Of a DNA stretch of 64,000 nucleotides, positions 41,501 through 49,726 are shown one piece after another. Position 1 is the stretch's first letter; each line of letters opens with the position of its first letter. Origin of the DNA: Myxococcus hansupus (lineage in GTDB: Bacteria; Myxococcota; Myxococcia; Myxococcales; Myxococcaceae). A program made the translations under genes and the position numbers. The DNA lies in contig NZ_CP012109.1 of the NCBI RefSeq assembly GCF_000280925.3, positions 7,460,501 to 7,524,500 of the forward strand, written 5' to 3'. Under the pieces are notes generated by a model. That model did no database searches, was not told the origin of the DNA, and saw only the letters and a program-made list of their open reading frames with translations.

Positions 41501-42558
41501 CGGCCCGGGAGCGCGCGCGGCGGCTGGGCCACACGCGCACGGAGGTGGAGCTGCTGCTGGACGAGGCCATGGCGCTGGACTGGGTGAACGACTACACGCG
41601 CAGCGAGGCCATGGCGCAGGAGGCGCAGCATCTGGCGGCCACGGTGGCCTCGCCCTACGTGCAGGCCCGGCTGCTGCTGGCGCTCGGACGCGCGCAGTTC
41701 CGCAAGGGGGAGTGGCAGGAAGCGCGCATGCCCCTGGAGGCCGCCGCCGAGCGCGCTCGCCGGCTGGGAGACGCGGGGTATGAGACGCAGGTGGTGGCGC
41801 AGTTGCTGCTGGCCGTCATCCTTCCCAACCTGGGCGACATCGACGAGACGGAGCACGTGCTCAACGAGGTCATCACCGCGTGCACCGAGCGCGGAGACCA
41901 CTTCCACCTGGGCAGCGCCATCAACAACCGGCGCAACTTGTGGGTGGCGCGCAAGGAGCTGACGCGGGCGCTGAAGGACCAGGAGCGCTTCATGCACCTG
42001 GGCCGCGAGCTGGGCATGGTGGGCTGGGAGTACTTCGCCGAGCACAACCTGGGTGAGCTGCACTACCAGGCGGGCGACGCGGAAGCAGCCACGCCGCACA
42101 TCACCCGGGCCATCGCGCTGGAGCGCCGGCACCCCGAGGTGGCGTCCCGGCCGTGGGCCCTGCTCCTCCAGGCGCGGGCGCTGGCGTGGACGGGCCGCCA
42201 TCCGCGTGCGCGGGAGGTGTTGGCGCAGGTGCGGCAGGTAATGGCGGAGGGCCCGCCGGGCGTGGAGCTGAGCCCGTCCGAGGAGGTGCTCTTCTCCATG
42301 GTGGAGCTGGCCACGCGCGATGCCTCGCCGGAGGCATGGTGGTCGCTGAGGGAGCGCTCCGCGCAGGTATCCGTGGAGCAGGAGCCGCTGGAGGTGCTCG
42401 AGATGATGGGGCTGGCGGCGCTGCGGCGTGGGGACCACGAAGAAGCCGCACGCGTGCTCCGCGAGGCCCTGGAGCGCTCACGGCACGTCCCGAACCTCAT
42501 GGAGGGCCGCATCCGACGGTCCCTCGCTAAGGTGCACGAAGGCTCGTCGGCTACATGA
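38545..42558 (+). CDS. Ser/Thr kinase fused to an ATPase (STAND-like) and TPR domain
   Basis: 1337 residues from GTG 38545. The N terminus has a Cys pattern CQTCGRRWEGSHTPC that may bind zinc. A Hanks kinase domain spans about residues 40-310: FAQGGFGV loop, VAIKVARG Lys, LAHCDLKPEHL with catalytic Asp, DFGLV and GTAEYMAPEQ. An AAA/NACHT-like ATPase region follows with Walker A SERGHGKSHL near residue 520 and Walker B VCLVLDDAHF. The last 500 residues are TPR-like helices. Such receptors couple kinase signalling to ATP-driven scaffolds; partners are unknown. The HCDLKPEH loop replaces the usual HRD with HCD. The end overlaps the convergent OPT gene by eight bases. Confidence 0.92.
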   Translation: MPRCQTCGRRWEGSHTPCPPGPPAQGDSPSPSPVPAVPGYRVDGVFAQGGFGVMLGASREADGQRVAIKVARGSNWLGRAQLARESEALRVLGPPTVPALYEAGALSGGARFLAMEYVPLPTLADRLARAAGPLPSEELAPRALAVVDTVAQVHAHGLAHCDLKPEHLFLDEATGGVRVFDFGLVRGTSTETTARPNEATTPSDASGFAGTAEYMAPEQCAGNADVSTRTDVYALGVLLYEMLTGRPPFFGATPDVLQAHLSLRPPPPSDFAPVPPALEEVVLRCLAKEPARRPENATALGTALREAFEHAHRATEPATPRPAAPGEPRPAQMRRSVAVLFLTSRANPVSLQKALASYGGHLAFSDAQRVAAVFDPEAGENPVRRAMRAAEGLTERGLVPGGLVDVSAVTVQRRPTGAPRYLGAILSREDRYPTGPEAHGLLMSPAAAEAVPEVPCMEVPELRGLLRPAPPGAAPRPDITVLQLGSEVLVGREAELSELLESARSAVGEATPTIVTVLSERGHGKSHLAATLARRLQVMLPHARVYSSRSREPVQGDPDGTLRTLLRCALNAFERDDTDTEQQTRAAILQRLGPTLGTELWPGVAATMGWYAPGGPELQSWAAAPGALRSLAMRAAGELLAANARERPVCLVLDDAHFAEETALDALEYACLAEASVPLWVCVLARPGFEKSRPTWGTRAAKQSTLALPVLPADQAQSLCRLLLKPVENVPAQAVERIVERAQHVPLYLVELVRGLKRQGLVRQRAPGGSWYLVTDGLEKVPELRLVEWLADRELGALPPSLAAHARLCALLGTDFTAATAEGVVRELERDGAAGGFPLDAGHATKRLLDSGLLVSHRHEGLSFRNELLREAVASTLPAAERERIHHAAYRYFLSAAGAGERQRLPRLALHAAAAGRRDEAAALSIDLAESARGRHAFLDAEAMYTRALELLEPTDELRCLTSLRGRGLMRIRIGRYDDSLADFAAARERARRLGHTRTEVELLLDEAMALDWVNDYTRSEAMAQEAQHLAATVASPYVQARLLLALGRAQFRKGEWQEARMPLEAAAERARRLGDAGYETQVVAQLLLAVILPNLGDIDETEHVLNEVITACTERGDHFHLGSAINNRRNLWVARKELTRALKDQERFMHLGRELGMVGWEYFAEHNLGELHYQAGDAEAATPHITRAIALERRHPEVASRPWALLLQARALAWTGRHPRAREVLAQVRQVMAEGPPGVELSPSEEVLFSMVELATRDASPEAWWSLRERSAQVSVEQEPLEVLEMMGLAALRRGDHEEAARVLREALERSRHVPNLMEGRIRRSLAKVHEGSSAT

Positions 42559-44329
42559 ACCCCAGCGCCATCAACGCGGCGAAGAGCACACCCGCCAGCG
42601 ACTCCCCCGCGATGGCTCCCGCCGCCAGCGTGGACACGTTTCGCTCCGCCGCCGCGGGCCAGCGCCAACGCGCCGCCGCCAGCCCGAGCGCGCCCACGCA
42701 AATCGTCACCGCGTAGTACGCCGGCAGGATGAAGCCGATGCCCAACGCCACGGGCAATGGCAGCCACCGCGCCACGCGGCCCCGGGACGCGAACGTCAGC
42801 AGCGCGCCCACGCCCACGGCCACGCACGCGGCCAGCGCCGCCTGTGGCGGCAGCCCGTCCAACCCACGCACCGCCACCTCCGCCACCGCGCGGAACTGGT
42901 GCGCGAAGGGCGCGGGCAGCGCCTCCGAGCCCAGGCCCTGCGTCCGCGTCAGCAACAGGTACACCGGCACGCCCACCACCGAGCCCGCCAGCACACCCAC
43001 CAACTGCGCGGCGAGCAGCCGGCGCGGAGACGCGCCCAGCAGGTGCCCGGCCTTCAGCGACCACATGCTGACGCCCGTCTGCGCCGCCGCGCCCGACACC
43101 ACCGCGCCCGCCGCGACGTTGGGCGCCACGGCCCCGGGCAGCAGCCCGCCGAAGATGACCTGCGTCACCTGCCCCATCTGCGTCACGGGCGACACGTCCA
43201 CCTGCCCGGCGCCACGCGCGCACACCGCGCACAACGGCAGCACCAGCACCAGCGCCAGCAGCATGTACGGCACGCTGAGCCCAAAGAGCATCGAGCCCAG
43301 CGCCACCGCGAGGACACACGCGCCGAGCCCGACGCCGAACGCCCAGGCGGGCACCGTCTCCCCCTTCCTCAGATTGCCCAGGTCCCGGGCCGCGCCGAGG
43401 AAGTCACGCGCCTGCGCCAGCAGCGACGCCATCGCGGAGCCCACCATCAGCCCCACGCCGGGCCAGGTCAGCCACGCGGAGAGCGACTCATAACCCGGGT
43501 CCGCCAGCAGGCCCGTGCTCGCGAGCCACGGCGACAGCACGCCCCACGCCACCGCCGCGCCCGCCAACATGCTCAGGCCCAACCGAGGCCCCGTCATCAT
43601 GCCGATGGCCAACAGCATGGGGCTCCACCCCACGCCCCACGTCAGCGACGCGGCGGGCACGCCGCCCAGCGTCCCCGGCATCGCCGTCATGCCCGGCAGC
43701 CACTTGAAGGCATCACGAACCGCCGTGACGACCACCGCCGCCGCGCCCGCGCCCGCGAGCAGCCGGCCCCGCCCCGCGCGGACCTCGGTGCCCGTCGACG
43801 CGTGCATCGCGGTAATCAGCTCCGCGGTGGCGATGCCCGTGGGAAACGGCAGCGCCTCCTGCGCCACCAACCGCCGCCGCAGCAGGTGCGCGGCGAGCAC
43901 GCCCAGCACGCCCAGCGCCACGCTCCACACCGCCACGCCCCAGGCCGGAACGGACGTGCCCAGCAGCGTCAGCGCGGGCAGCGCGCCCAGCAGCCCCGCC
44001 GCCGCGGGCATCGCGCCCACCGAGGCCGCGGCCGTCTGCGTGAGGTTGTTCTCCAAGGGCGTATAGGCCGAGCCCCGCTTGCGGGACACCGTGGCCAGCG
44101 CGCTGAAGCCCAGCACGGCGGCGGTGACGGAGCCGCTCTCCCACCAGCCCGTCTTCAGCCCCATGTAGACGTTGGTGACGGCCAGCAGCCCGCCGATGAG
44201 CAGCCCCATGCCCAGCGCGCGCGCCGTCAGCTCCAGGGGCGCCGCGTGCTCCCGCACCCGCGTCAGGACGGGCGCGACCTCCGTGGTGGACGCCTCCGGT
44301 TCCGTGAGTTCACGCACCGAAGGAATCAT
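42551..44329 (-). CDS. OPT-family membrane transporter
   Basis: 592 residues with about 14 hydrophobic segments. The oligopeptide transporter (OPT) family pattern is seen in LTARALGMGLLIGGLLAVTNVYMGLKTGWW near the N terminus, NNLTQTAAASVGAMPAA, EALPFPTGIATAELI and AGAIAGESLAGV at the end. Members carry peptides or metal-chelate complexes across the inner membrane. Its start codon lies in the stop of the FHA/PAS hybrid kinase (ATGA), so the two are translationally coupled; a sensor paired with a transporter suggests regulation of, or sensing by, transport. The substrate is unknown. Confidence 0.88.
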   Translation of the reverse strand: MIPSVRELTEPEASTTEVAPVLTRVREHAAPLELTARALGMGLLIGGLLAVTNVYMGLKTGWWESGSVTAAVLGFSALATVSRKRGSAYTPLENNLTQTAAASVGAMPAAAGLLGALPALTLLGTSVPAWGVAVWSVALGVLGVLAAHLLRRRLVAQEALPFPTGIATAELITAMHASTGTEVRAGRGRLLAGAGAAAVVVTAVRDAFKWLPGMTAMPGTLGGVPAASLTWGVGWSPMLLAIGMMTGPRLGLSMLAGAAVAWGVLSPWLASTGLLADPGYESLSAWLTWPGVGLMVGSAMASLLAQARDFLGAARDLGNLRKGETVPAWAFGVGLGACVLAVALGSMLFGLSVPYMLLALVLVLPLCAVCARGAGQVDVSPVTQMGQVTQVIFGGLLPGAVAPNVAAGAVVSGAAAQTGVSMWSLKAGHLLGASPRRLLAAQLVGVLAGSVVGVPVYLLLTRTQGLGSEALPAPFAHQFRAVAEVAVRGLDGLPPQAALAACVAVGVGALLTFASRGRVARWLPLPVALGIGFILPAYYAVTICVGALGLAAARWRWPAAAERNVSTLAAGAIAGESLAGVLFAALMALGFM

Positions 44330-46590
44330 CGCCCTGCCTCGGCGGAGCGGCCCACCAGTTCCCGAAGCTGCGTCAAATCCAGCGGCTTGGAGATCTTGGC
44401 GTTGGGCACTTCGCGAAGGAAGGTCACCGTGCGCGGCGTGAAGGCACCACCTGTCATGAACACCATGCGTCCGGCTTGCTCCGGGGCGCAGCGCCCCAGC
44501 TCGTGGTACAGGTCCATGCCCGTCATTCCGGGCATCATCACATCACAAAGGATGAGGTCGAAACGTCCGCCGTCGCTCACCAGCCGGAGCGCGGCCTGCG
44601 CGCTGTTCGCTGTGGCCACCTCGTGGTCCGCGGCCAGCGAGCGCTGCAATGCCAGCGTCACGTTGGGCTCGTCGTCCACCACCAGGATGCGCGCCCGCGC
44701 GTTGGCCTGCATCGCGGCGGCCAGACGGGGCAGCACCTCCAGCTCGCGCGTGGCGGCGCACAGCACCACACGGAACGTGCTGCCGCGCCCCAGCTCGCTG
44801 TCGGCCTGGATGGAGCCGCCCATGGACTCCACGATGCCGTGGCAGATGGACAGCCCCAGCCCCGTGCCCACGCCCACCGGCTTGGTGGTGAAGAACGGGT
44901 CGAAGATGCGGCTCAGCACCTCCGGGGCCATGCCCATGCCCGTGTCACGGACCTCCACCACCACGCGGTCCTTCTCACCGCCCCGGATGACCACGCGAAT
45001 CTCGTGCTCCATGCCCGCGGTGCCTTCCTCCGGAATCGCCTGCGCCGCGTTGAGCAGCAGGTTGAGGAACACCTGGCACAGTCGGGACTCGCTGGCCTCC
45101 ACCGGCGCCACCGGCTCGAACTCCGTCACCAGCCGGGCGCGGTGGCGGATGACGTTGTCCGCCATCTTGCACGCCAGCTCCACCGCGCGACGCACGTCCA
45201 CCGGCATCAGCCGCGCCTCCTGCTCGCCGCGCGCGAAGACCTTCAAGTCCCGCACGATGGTGGCGATGCGCTCGGCGCCCTCCGCCGTCTCGCGCACCAA
45301 CTGCTGCAGCGACGCGACGGGCGCCGCGGGGGCCTGGCTCTCCAGCCGCTCCAGCCCCTCGCGGATGAGGTGCAGGTTGACGAGCATGTAGGCCAGCGGG
45401 TTGTTGATTTCGTGGGCCACGCCCGCGCCCAGCGTGCCCACCGACGCGAGCCGGTCCGCCACCACCAGGTGCGCCTGGAGCTGCTTGCGCTCGGTGGTAT
45501 CGCGGTGGACCATGATGTTCGCGATGCCGCGCCCCTCGCTGTCACGCAGGGGCACGACGACGGACTCACACCAGAAGGGGGTGCCGTCGCGGCGCTTGAA
45601 CTCCAGCTCTCCGGACCAGCGCCCCTGCTTGTCCAGCGCGGTGAGAATCTGGCCGGTGAGCCGGTCCGGCTCGTCCGGATGCAGCACGCTGAAGAGCGTC
45701 TGGCCCAGGGCCTCTGACTTCTGGCGCCCGAACATGCGCTCGGCGCTGGAGTTCCAGTCGATGATGCCGCCCGCCAGGTCGGTAATCACCACGCCGTCGT
45801 AGATGCTCTCGAAGATGAGGGACTGGCGGTGCAGCTCCTGCTCGGCCAGCTTGCGCGCGGTGATGTCCATCACCGTGCCCGTCACCCGCGCCGGCGCGCC
45901 CGTGGCGTCACACAGCACGTCGCCCTTGCACGAAATCCAGCGCCAGCCGCTGCCCTGCGGCTCGATGCGGTACTCCACGTCCACCTGCGTCTTCTTCTCC
46001 AGCGCGGCGCCCAGCACGTCGCTCACGCGGGGCAGGTCCGCGGGGTGGACCACCTCCGACAGCTCCATGGCGCGGCCCGACAGCTTGCCCACGGGTAGCC
46101 CCAGGAGCCGGTCCACCTGCTCGCTCCACGTCACCCGGCCACTGGTGGCGTTCCAATCCCAGATGCCCACGCGCGCGGCCGTCAGCGCCTGGCGCAACTG
46201 CTCCTCGCGAGGCTCCAGCACGTCGCGCTTGGAGAAGCGGAACACGGTGACGGTGCCAATCTGCAGCCGGTCGCCTTCCATCAGCTCGGCGCTGCTGACG
46301 GGGACGCCGTTGAGCAGCGTGCCGTTGGTGGAGTCCAGGTCCGTGACGTGGCAGGAGCCGTCACTGCCTCGGACGATGCGCGCGTGCTTGCGCGACACCC
46401 CGTGGTCGTCGATGCGCACCGTGACATCCGAACCGCGGCCGATGACGTGCTCCCCCAGGTCCAGGCGGAAGGCCTTGCCAATGGCCGCGGGTGTCGTGGT
46501 GCTGATGAGAATGAGACAGGCTCCCGTGGAGGACGGAGGCGGGGCCATGGCAAGCCCCGCACACGTCGTGAGGTCGTCCAGCATCGTCAT
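44326..46590 (-). CDS. Hybrid histidine kinase with FHA, PAS and receiver domains
   Basis: 754 residues from ATG 46590. An FHA domain (residues 40-125: GEHVIGRGSDVTVRIDDHGVSRKHARI, DLDSTNGTLLNG) comes first, then PAS/PAC 1 (LTAARVGIWDWN, to VMDITARK), PAS 2 (LIFESIYDGVVITDLAGGII, to HRDTTERKQ), and HisKA with His393 in GVAHEINNPLAY. HATPase_c (NLLLNAAQAI, DTGMGMAPEVL, FTTKPVGVGTGLGLS) and a C-terminal receiver domain (RILVVDDEPN, LILCDVMMPGMTG) complete it. No membrane helix is seen, so it is cytoplasmic. The FHA domain reads phosphothreonine and could link it to the nearby Ser/Thr kinases. The ribosome site is weak; ATG 46584 is an alternative. Confidence 0.9.
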   Translation of the reverse strand: MTMLDDLTTCAGLAMAPPPSSTGACLILISTTTPAAIGKAFRLDLGEHVIGRGSDVTVRIDDHGVSRKHARIVRGSDGSCHVTDLDSTNGTLLNGVPVSSAELMEGDRLQIGTVTVFRFSKRDVLEPREEQLRQALTAARVGIWDWNATSGRVTWSEQVDRLLGLPVGKLSGRAMELSEVVHPADLPRVSDVLGAALEKKTQVDVEYRIEPQGSGWRWISCKGDVLCDATGAPARVTGTVMDITARKLAEQELHRQSLIFESIYDGVVITDLAGGIIDWNSSAERMFGRQKSEALGQTLFSVLHPDEPDRLTGQILTALDKQGRWSGELEFKRRDGTPFWCESVVVPLRDSEGRGIANIMVHRDTTERKQLQAHLVVADRLASVGTLGAGVAHEINNPLAYMLVNLHLIREGLERLESQAPAAPVASLQQLVRETAEGAERIATIVRDLKVFARGEQEARLMPVDVRRAVELACKMADNVIRHRARLVTEFEPVAPVEASESRLCQVFLNLLLNAAQAIPEEGTAGMEHEIRVVIRGGEKDRVVVEVRDTGMGMAPEVLSRIFDPFFTTKPVGVGTGLGLSICHGIVESMGGSIQADSELGRGSTFRVVLCAATRELEVLPRLAAAMQANARARILVVDDEPNVTLALQRSLAADHEVATANSAQAALRLVSDGGRFDLILCDVMMPGMTGMDLYHELGRCAPEQAGRMVFMTGGAFTPRTVTFLREVPNAKISKPLDLTQLRELVGRSAEAGR

Positions 46591-46875
46591 TTCGCAGCCC
46601 CCCGACGCCCGCCTGAAGCCCCACAACCCATCCATCCCCGAGCTCCCGTACGAAGCGTCACGCCTCCGGAATCCCATCAGTGCCGGGGCCCTTCCGTCCA
46701 ATCCCCCCCGACCCCAGGGCGACAGACCTTCCGGCAGCGAACATCCCGCGCCTGGCGCACCGCCATCCGCCCTGCCAGGTGGTCAACGTGCCCACCACGA
46801 TGCCGCGCCGCGGCGGGAATTCATTCCCGCACCCAGGCAGACTTCGTGGGGAAAGGTGTAAGGATCAGGCACCCC

Positions 46876-48285
46876 ATGGCGGCGGACTCCGAGAGCACCT
46901 TCCGCATCCAGGCCCGAGCGGACCTGCATGCGTCCGAGCGACTACCCAGTGACGCTTCCCGCGCGCAGCGAGGCCCGGGCACGCTCGCGGGCGAATACGT
47001 CCTCAAGGCCCTGTTGGCCTCGGGCGGCCACGGCAGCGTCTATGAAGCCGAGCACCGCATCCTGGGCCGCCGCGCCGCGGTGAAGGTGCTCCACCCCCAC
47101 CTGGCGGACCAGGGCGAGATGCTCAAGCGCTTCGTGCGCGAGGCCCGGGTGGTGAATCAGATACGCCACCCCAACATCGTGGACGTGTACGACTTCGGGC
47201 TGATGCCCGACGGCAGCCCCTACTACGTCATGGAGCTGCTCACCGGGCGCACGCTCAGCCAGGTGGTGCAGGAGCGCGGGCGGTTGTCGTCCTCGCGCGC
47301 GCTCGCGTACCTGGAGCCCGTCTGCGGCGCGCTGGAGGCAGCGCACCGCGCGGGCGTCGTCCACCGCGACTTGAAGGCCAGCAACATCCTCGTCGTGGAG
47401 GAAGGCGAGCGGCCCCGGGTGAAGCTGCTGGACTTCGGCATCGCCAAGCTGCTGCACGCCGAGCCCGCACAGGAGGGCCTCACCATCGCCGGCCAGCGGC
47501 TGGGCACCGCGCACGCCATGGCGCCCGAGCAGTTCCGCGGCGGCCCCATTGGCCCGCACACGGACATCTACGCGCTGGGCGTGCTGCTGCATCAGCTCGT
47601 CACCGGCCGCTATCCGTTCCAGTGCGAGGACCGGATGGAATTGGAGCGCCTCCACCTGGAAGCCCCGCCGCCGCGGCCCAGCGCCATCGCCGCCGTGTCG
47701 CCGGCCGTGGACGCCGTGGTGCTGCGCTGCCTGGAGAAGGACGGAGGCCGGCGCTTCAGCAGCGTGACGGCGTTCCTCGCGGCGCTCAGCGAGGCCGCGG
47801 AAGAACCCGTCCAGCCCGCGCGCCGCACCCGGCTGGCGCTCGCCGTCCACGCCGAGGTGGTGCTCGCCGCCTCCGCTCAGGACGACGACGCCGTGTACGC
47901 GGTGCTCGCGGACGTGCTGGACGGACTCGAGCAGGGCCTGCGGGGCGGCGGCTTCCTGCTGGCGCTCCAGTCCGGCACCTCGCTGCTGGCCGTCCACCCG
48001 CTGGAGAATGGCGCGCCCAGCGCCGAGCGCACCGAATACCTGCGCGAGGCGGAGCGCACCTTGCGGCTGCTGCAGACCATGGCCCAGAAGCTGGCGGAGC
48101 CGGTGAACGCCCACGTCCACCTGTGCATCCACCTGGGCCAGGCGGAGACGCGCGGCGATCCGCAGGAGTCCGAGGTCGTCGGCGGCCCCGTCACCGACGT
48201 GGGCACGTGGCGGCTGCGTTCACCGGATGGCTTCGCCCTCACCCCGGCGGCGTCGCTGGCGCTCGAGTTCGACGAGAGCGACTGA
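46876..48285 (+). CDS. Ser/Thr protein kinase with C-terminal cyclase-like domain
   Basis: 469 residues from ATG 46876. The kinase domain spans about residues 40-310: ASGGHGSVYEAE loop, AAVKVLHPHL Lys, VVHRDLKASNIL catalytic loop, LLDFGIAKL (DFG) and GTAHAMAPEQF. The C-terminal 150 residues (LALAVHAEVVLAAS, NAHVHLCIHLGQAE, VGGPVTDVGTWRLRSP) resemble the layout of class III nucleotide cyclases. The catalytic metal Asp pairs are not obvious, so this is likely a degenerate, regulatory cyclase-homology domain. No membrane helix is seen. The frame extends far upstream, but the region before 46876 is antisense to the hybrid kinase start. Divergent from that kinase. Confidence 0.88.
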   Translation: MAADSESTFRIQARADLHASERLPSDASRAQRGPGTLAGEYVLKALLASGGHGSVYEAEHRILGRRAAVKVLHPHLADQGEMLKRFVREARVVNQIRHPNIVDVYDFGLMPDGSPYYVMELLTGRTLSQVVQERGRLSSSRALAYLEPVCGALEAAHRAGVVHRDLKASNILVVEEGERPRVKLLDFGIAKLLHAEPAQEGLTIAGQRLGTAHAMAPEQFRGGPIGPHTDIYALGVLLHQLVTGRYPFQCEDRMELERLHLEAPPPRPSAIAAVSPAVDAVVLRCLEKDGGRRFSSVTAFLAALSEAAEEPVQPARRTRLALAVHAEVVLAASAQDDDAVYAVLADVLDGLEQGLRGGGFLLALQSGTSLLAVHPLENGAPSAERTEYLREAERTLRLLQTMAQKLAEPVNAHVHLCIHLGQAETRGDPQESEVVGGPVTDVGTWRLRSPDGFALTPAASLALEFDESD

Positions 48286-48291
48286 CTCGCG

Positions 48292-48311
48292 GATAACACG
48301 TATCTGTTATC
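48292..48311. promoter_or_regulatory. Palindrome in the kinase/lipoprotein intergenic region
   Basis: gataaca (48292-48298) and tgttatc (48305-48311) are perfect 7-bp arms around cgtatc, seven bases after the kinase stop. The site is AT-rich against a GC-rich background, which favours a protein-binding site over a terminator; no T-run follows. Confidence 0.45.
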
Positions 48312-48530
48312 ACCTGGCATGCAGGCGCCCCGCACGGCGTCTGACATGACACACATCGGGTGTTTCCAGGCAGACCCCCACTCGAATATTCCGGCTTGGC
48401 TATATTTCTCGCGCCCTGAAAACCCTCACACTGGGTGCATCCATCAGCGACAGCATTTTCGTACATGGGAGCTGGAACTGATGGCCTTCGAGAATCCAGC
48501 GCTGCTGGCTTCTTGTAACGGGGGAAAGCC

Positions 48531-49562
48531 ATGCACCACACGCCAGCGTCTGTGTCTGGAATTCAAATCAATCACCGACTGAAACACCCATGCGGGTCAG
48601 CGGCCACGAGAGGACTGTGGAGCCTGCTGCTGGGATTCACCGTGGGCGCCTGCGGCCCCGCGGGGCATGTCAGTGATGATTGGACACCGACCATGGCTCG
48701 CGCGGCCGCTGAGTCAGACAACGGACTCTCCACCAATGGTTTGTCGACAAATGGCCTGTCGACCAACGGGCTGTCCACCAATGGCTTGTCAACAAATGGC
48801 CTGTCAACGAATGGATTCTCCACCTGGTTCAACCAGGATCCCGAACGCGCGGACGAGCTGATGCGATACATCATCAAGTGCGCGGCGAAGGGGAACCAGC
48901 AGCGTAAATACACCAACCCCGCGACGGGGGTGACACACACGTGGCACGGAGGCCTGGGCCTGGCGCACCAATGGGCCACGGGCGCGGCGGCGACCCGGGA
49001 GGAACAGGAAGTCGTCTCCGCGTGCCTGGCGGCGCACGCCAACAAGTTCGGCATCCCGGTGCCCATCTCCGTGCTGGGCCGGAACGCGCGCGGGGCGGCG
49101 CTTTCGTACACCGAGCAGGAGCTGGCGGTGTTCAGCGAGCGGGAGGCGTGCTTCTTCGGCAACCTCTTCGACGGCACCGGCGTCTTCGCCGCCACCGACC
49201 GCGGCTACCTCGCCTGGGACGAGAGCAGCGTGCGCTCCTGCGGCCTGTCCTCGAACCCGAGCCAGTCGGACTGTCTGCCCATCATCCGCGCGGGCACCTG
49301 CCAGTCGCTCTGTCAGCGCGCCACCGACAGCACCGTGCCCTTTGGCGTGGCCGCGGAGAAGCAGAACCCGCCCAGCAACGGCGAGCGGCCCTATTACGAA
49401 CAATGCACCCACAACGGACGGGCGTACCGCCCCCTCACGACACGCATCCAGCCGCGAGACATCCACCGCTGCGGTGACGGCGTCTGCCAGCTCACCGAGC
49501 GGTGTGGCTCGGGCACGTCACCAGACAGTTGCCGGGTGGACTGCGGCATCTGTCCTGGTTGA
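48531..49562 (+). CDS. Lipoprotein with NGLST repeats and Cys-rich C terminus
   Basis: 343 residues. A long leader ends in a lipoprotein signal (GLWSLLLGFTVGAC), then a linker and seven tandem pentapeptides NGLST (last one NGFST) at residues 64-98. A domain of about 200 residues follows with no recognised family (ADELMRYIIKCAAKG, THTWHGGLGLAHQW, SEREACFFGNLFDGTGVFA, GTCQSLCQRATDST). The end is a Cys-rich module (HRCGDGVCQLTERCGSG, CRVDCGICPG) like the short disulfide repeats of other myxobacterial surface proteins. A GGGGGA ribosome site is near the ATG. GTG 48552 is an alternative start. Function unknown; probably on the outer surface. Confidence 0.85.
   Translation: MHHTPASVSGIQINHRLKHPCGSAATRGLWSLLLGFTVGACGPAGHVSDDWTPTMARAAAESDNGLSTNGLSTNGLSTNGLSTNGLSTNGLSTNGFSTWFNQDPERADELMRYIIKCAAKGNQQRKYTNPATGVTHTWHGGLGLAHQWATGAAATREEQEVVSACLAAHANKFGIPVPISVLGRNARGAALSYTEQELAVFSEREACFFGNLFDGTGVFAATDRGYLAWDESSVRSCGLSSNPSQSDCLPIIRAGTCQSLCQRATDSTVPFGVAAEKQNPPSNGERPYYEQCTHNGRAYRPLTTRIQPRDIHRCGDGVCQLTERCGSGTSPDSCRVDCGICPG
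48720..48824 (+). repeat. Seven 15-bp repeats encoding NGLST pentapeptides
   Basis: Seven in-frame 15-bp units encode NG[L/F]ST. Codons vary between units (aac/aat, ctc/ttg/ctg/ttc, tcc/tcg/tca), so selection has kept the peptide while the DNA drifted. Confidence 0.95.
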
Positions 49563-49726
49563 AGCACAGGTGCCATGGCGGAACACACGGTCTCCGTCGT
49601 GCGTCACACGCTGGCACCGCCCCTCGGTACCTTGCCCCGTACCACCATGACGGTGTTGACTACTCGGGTCTGTCGCGGCTCGGGGTTACTCCACGAGCAG
49701 ACACCCCATCCCTGGAGCCGGACGCG

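Noticed and set aside
38353..42438. Very long minus-strand open frame (about 1360 codons) across the kinase-ATPase gene
   Set aside because: It is antisense to a gene with clear kinase and ATPase motifs; its translation is Arg/His/Gln-rich with no family pattern, as expected for the complement of high-GC codons.
48292..48311. Palindrome as terminator of the Ser/Thr kinase gene
   Set aside because: The stem is AT-rich and weak and no T-run follows; an operator is more plausible, so it was listed as regulatory at low confidence.
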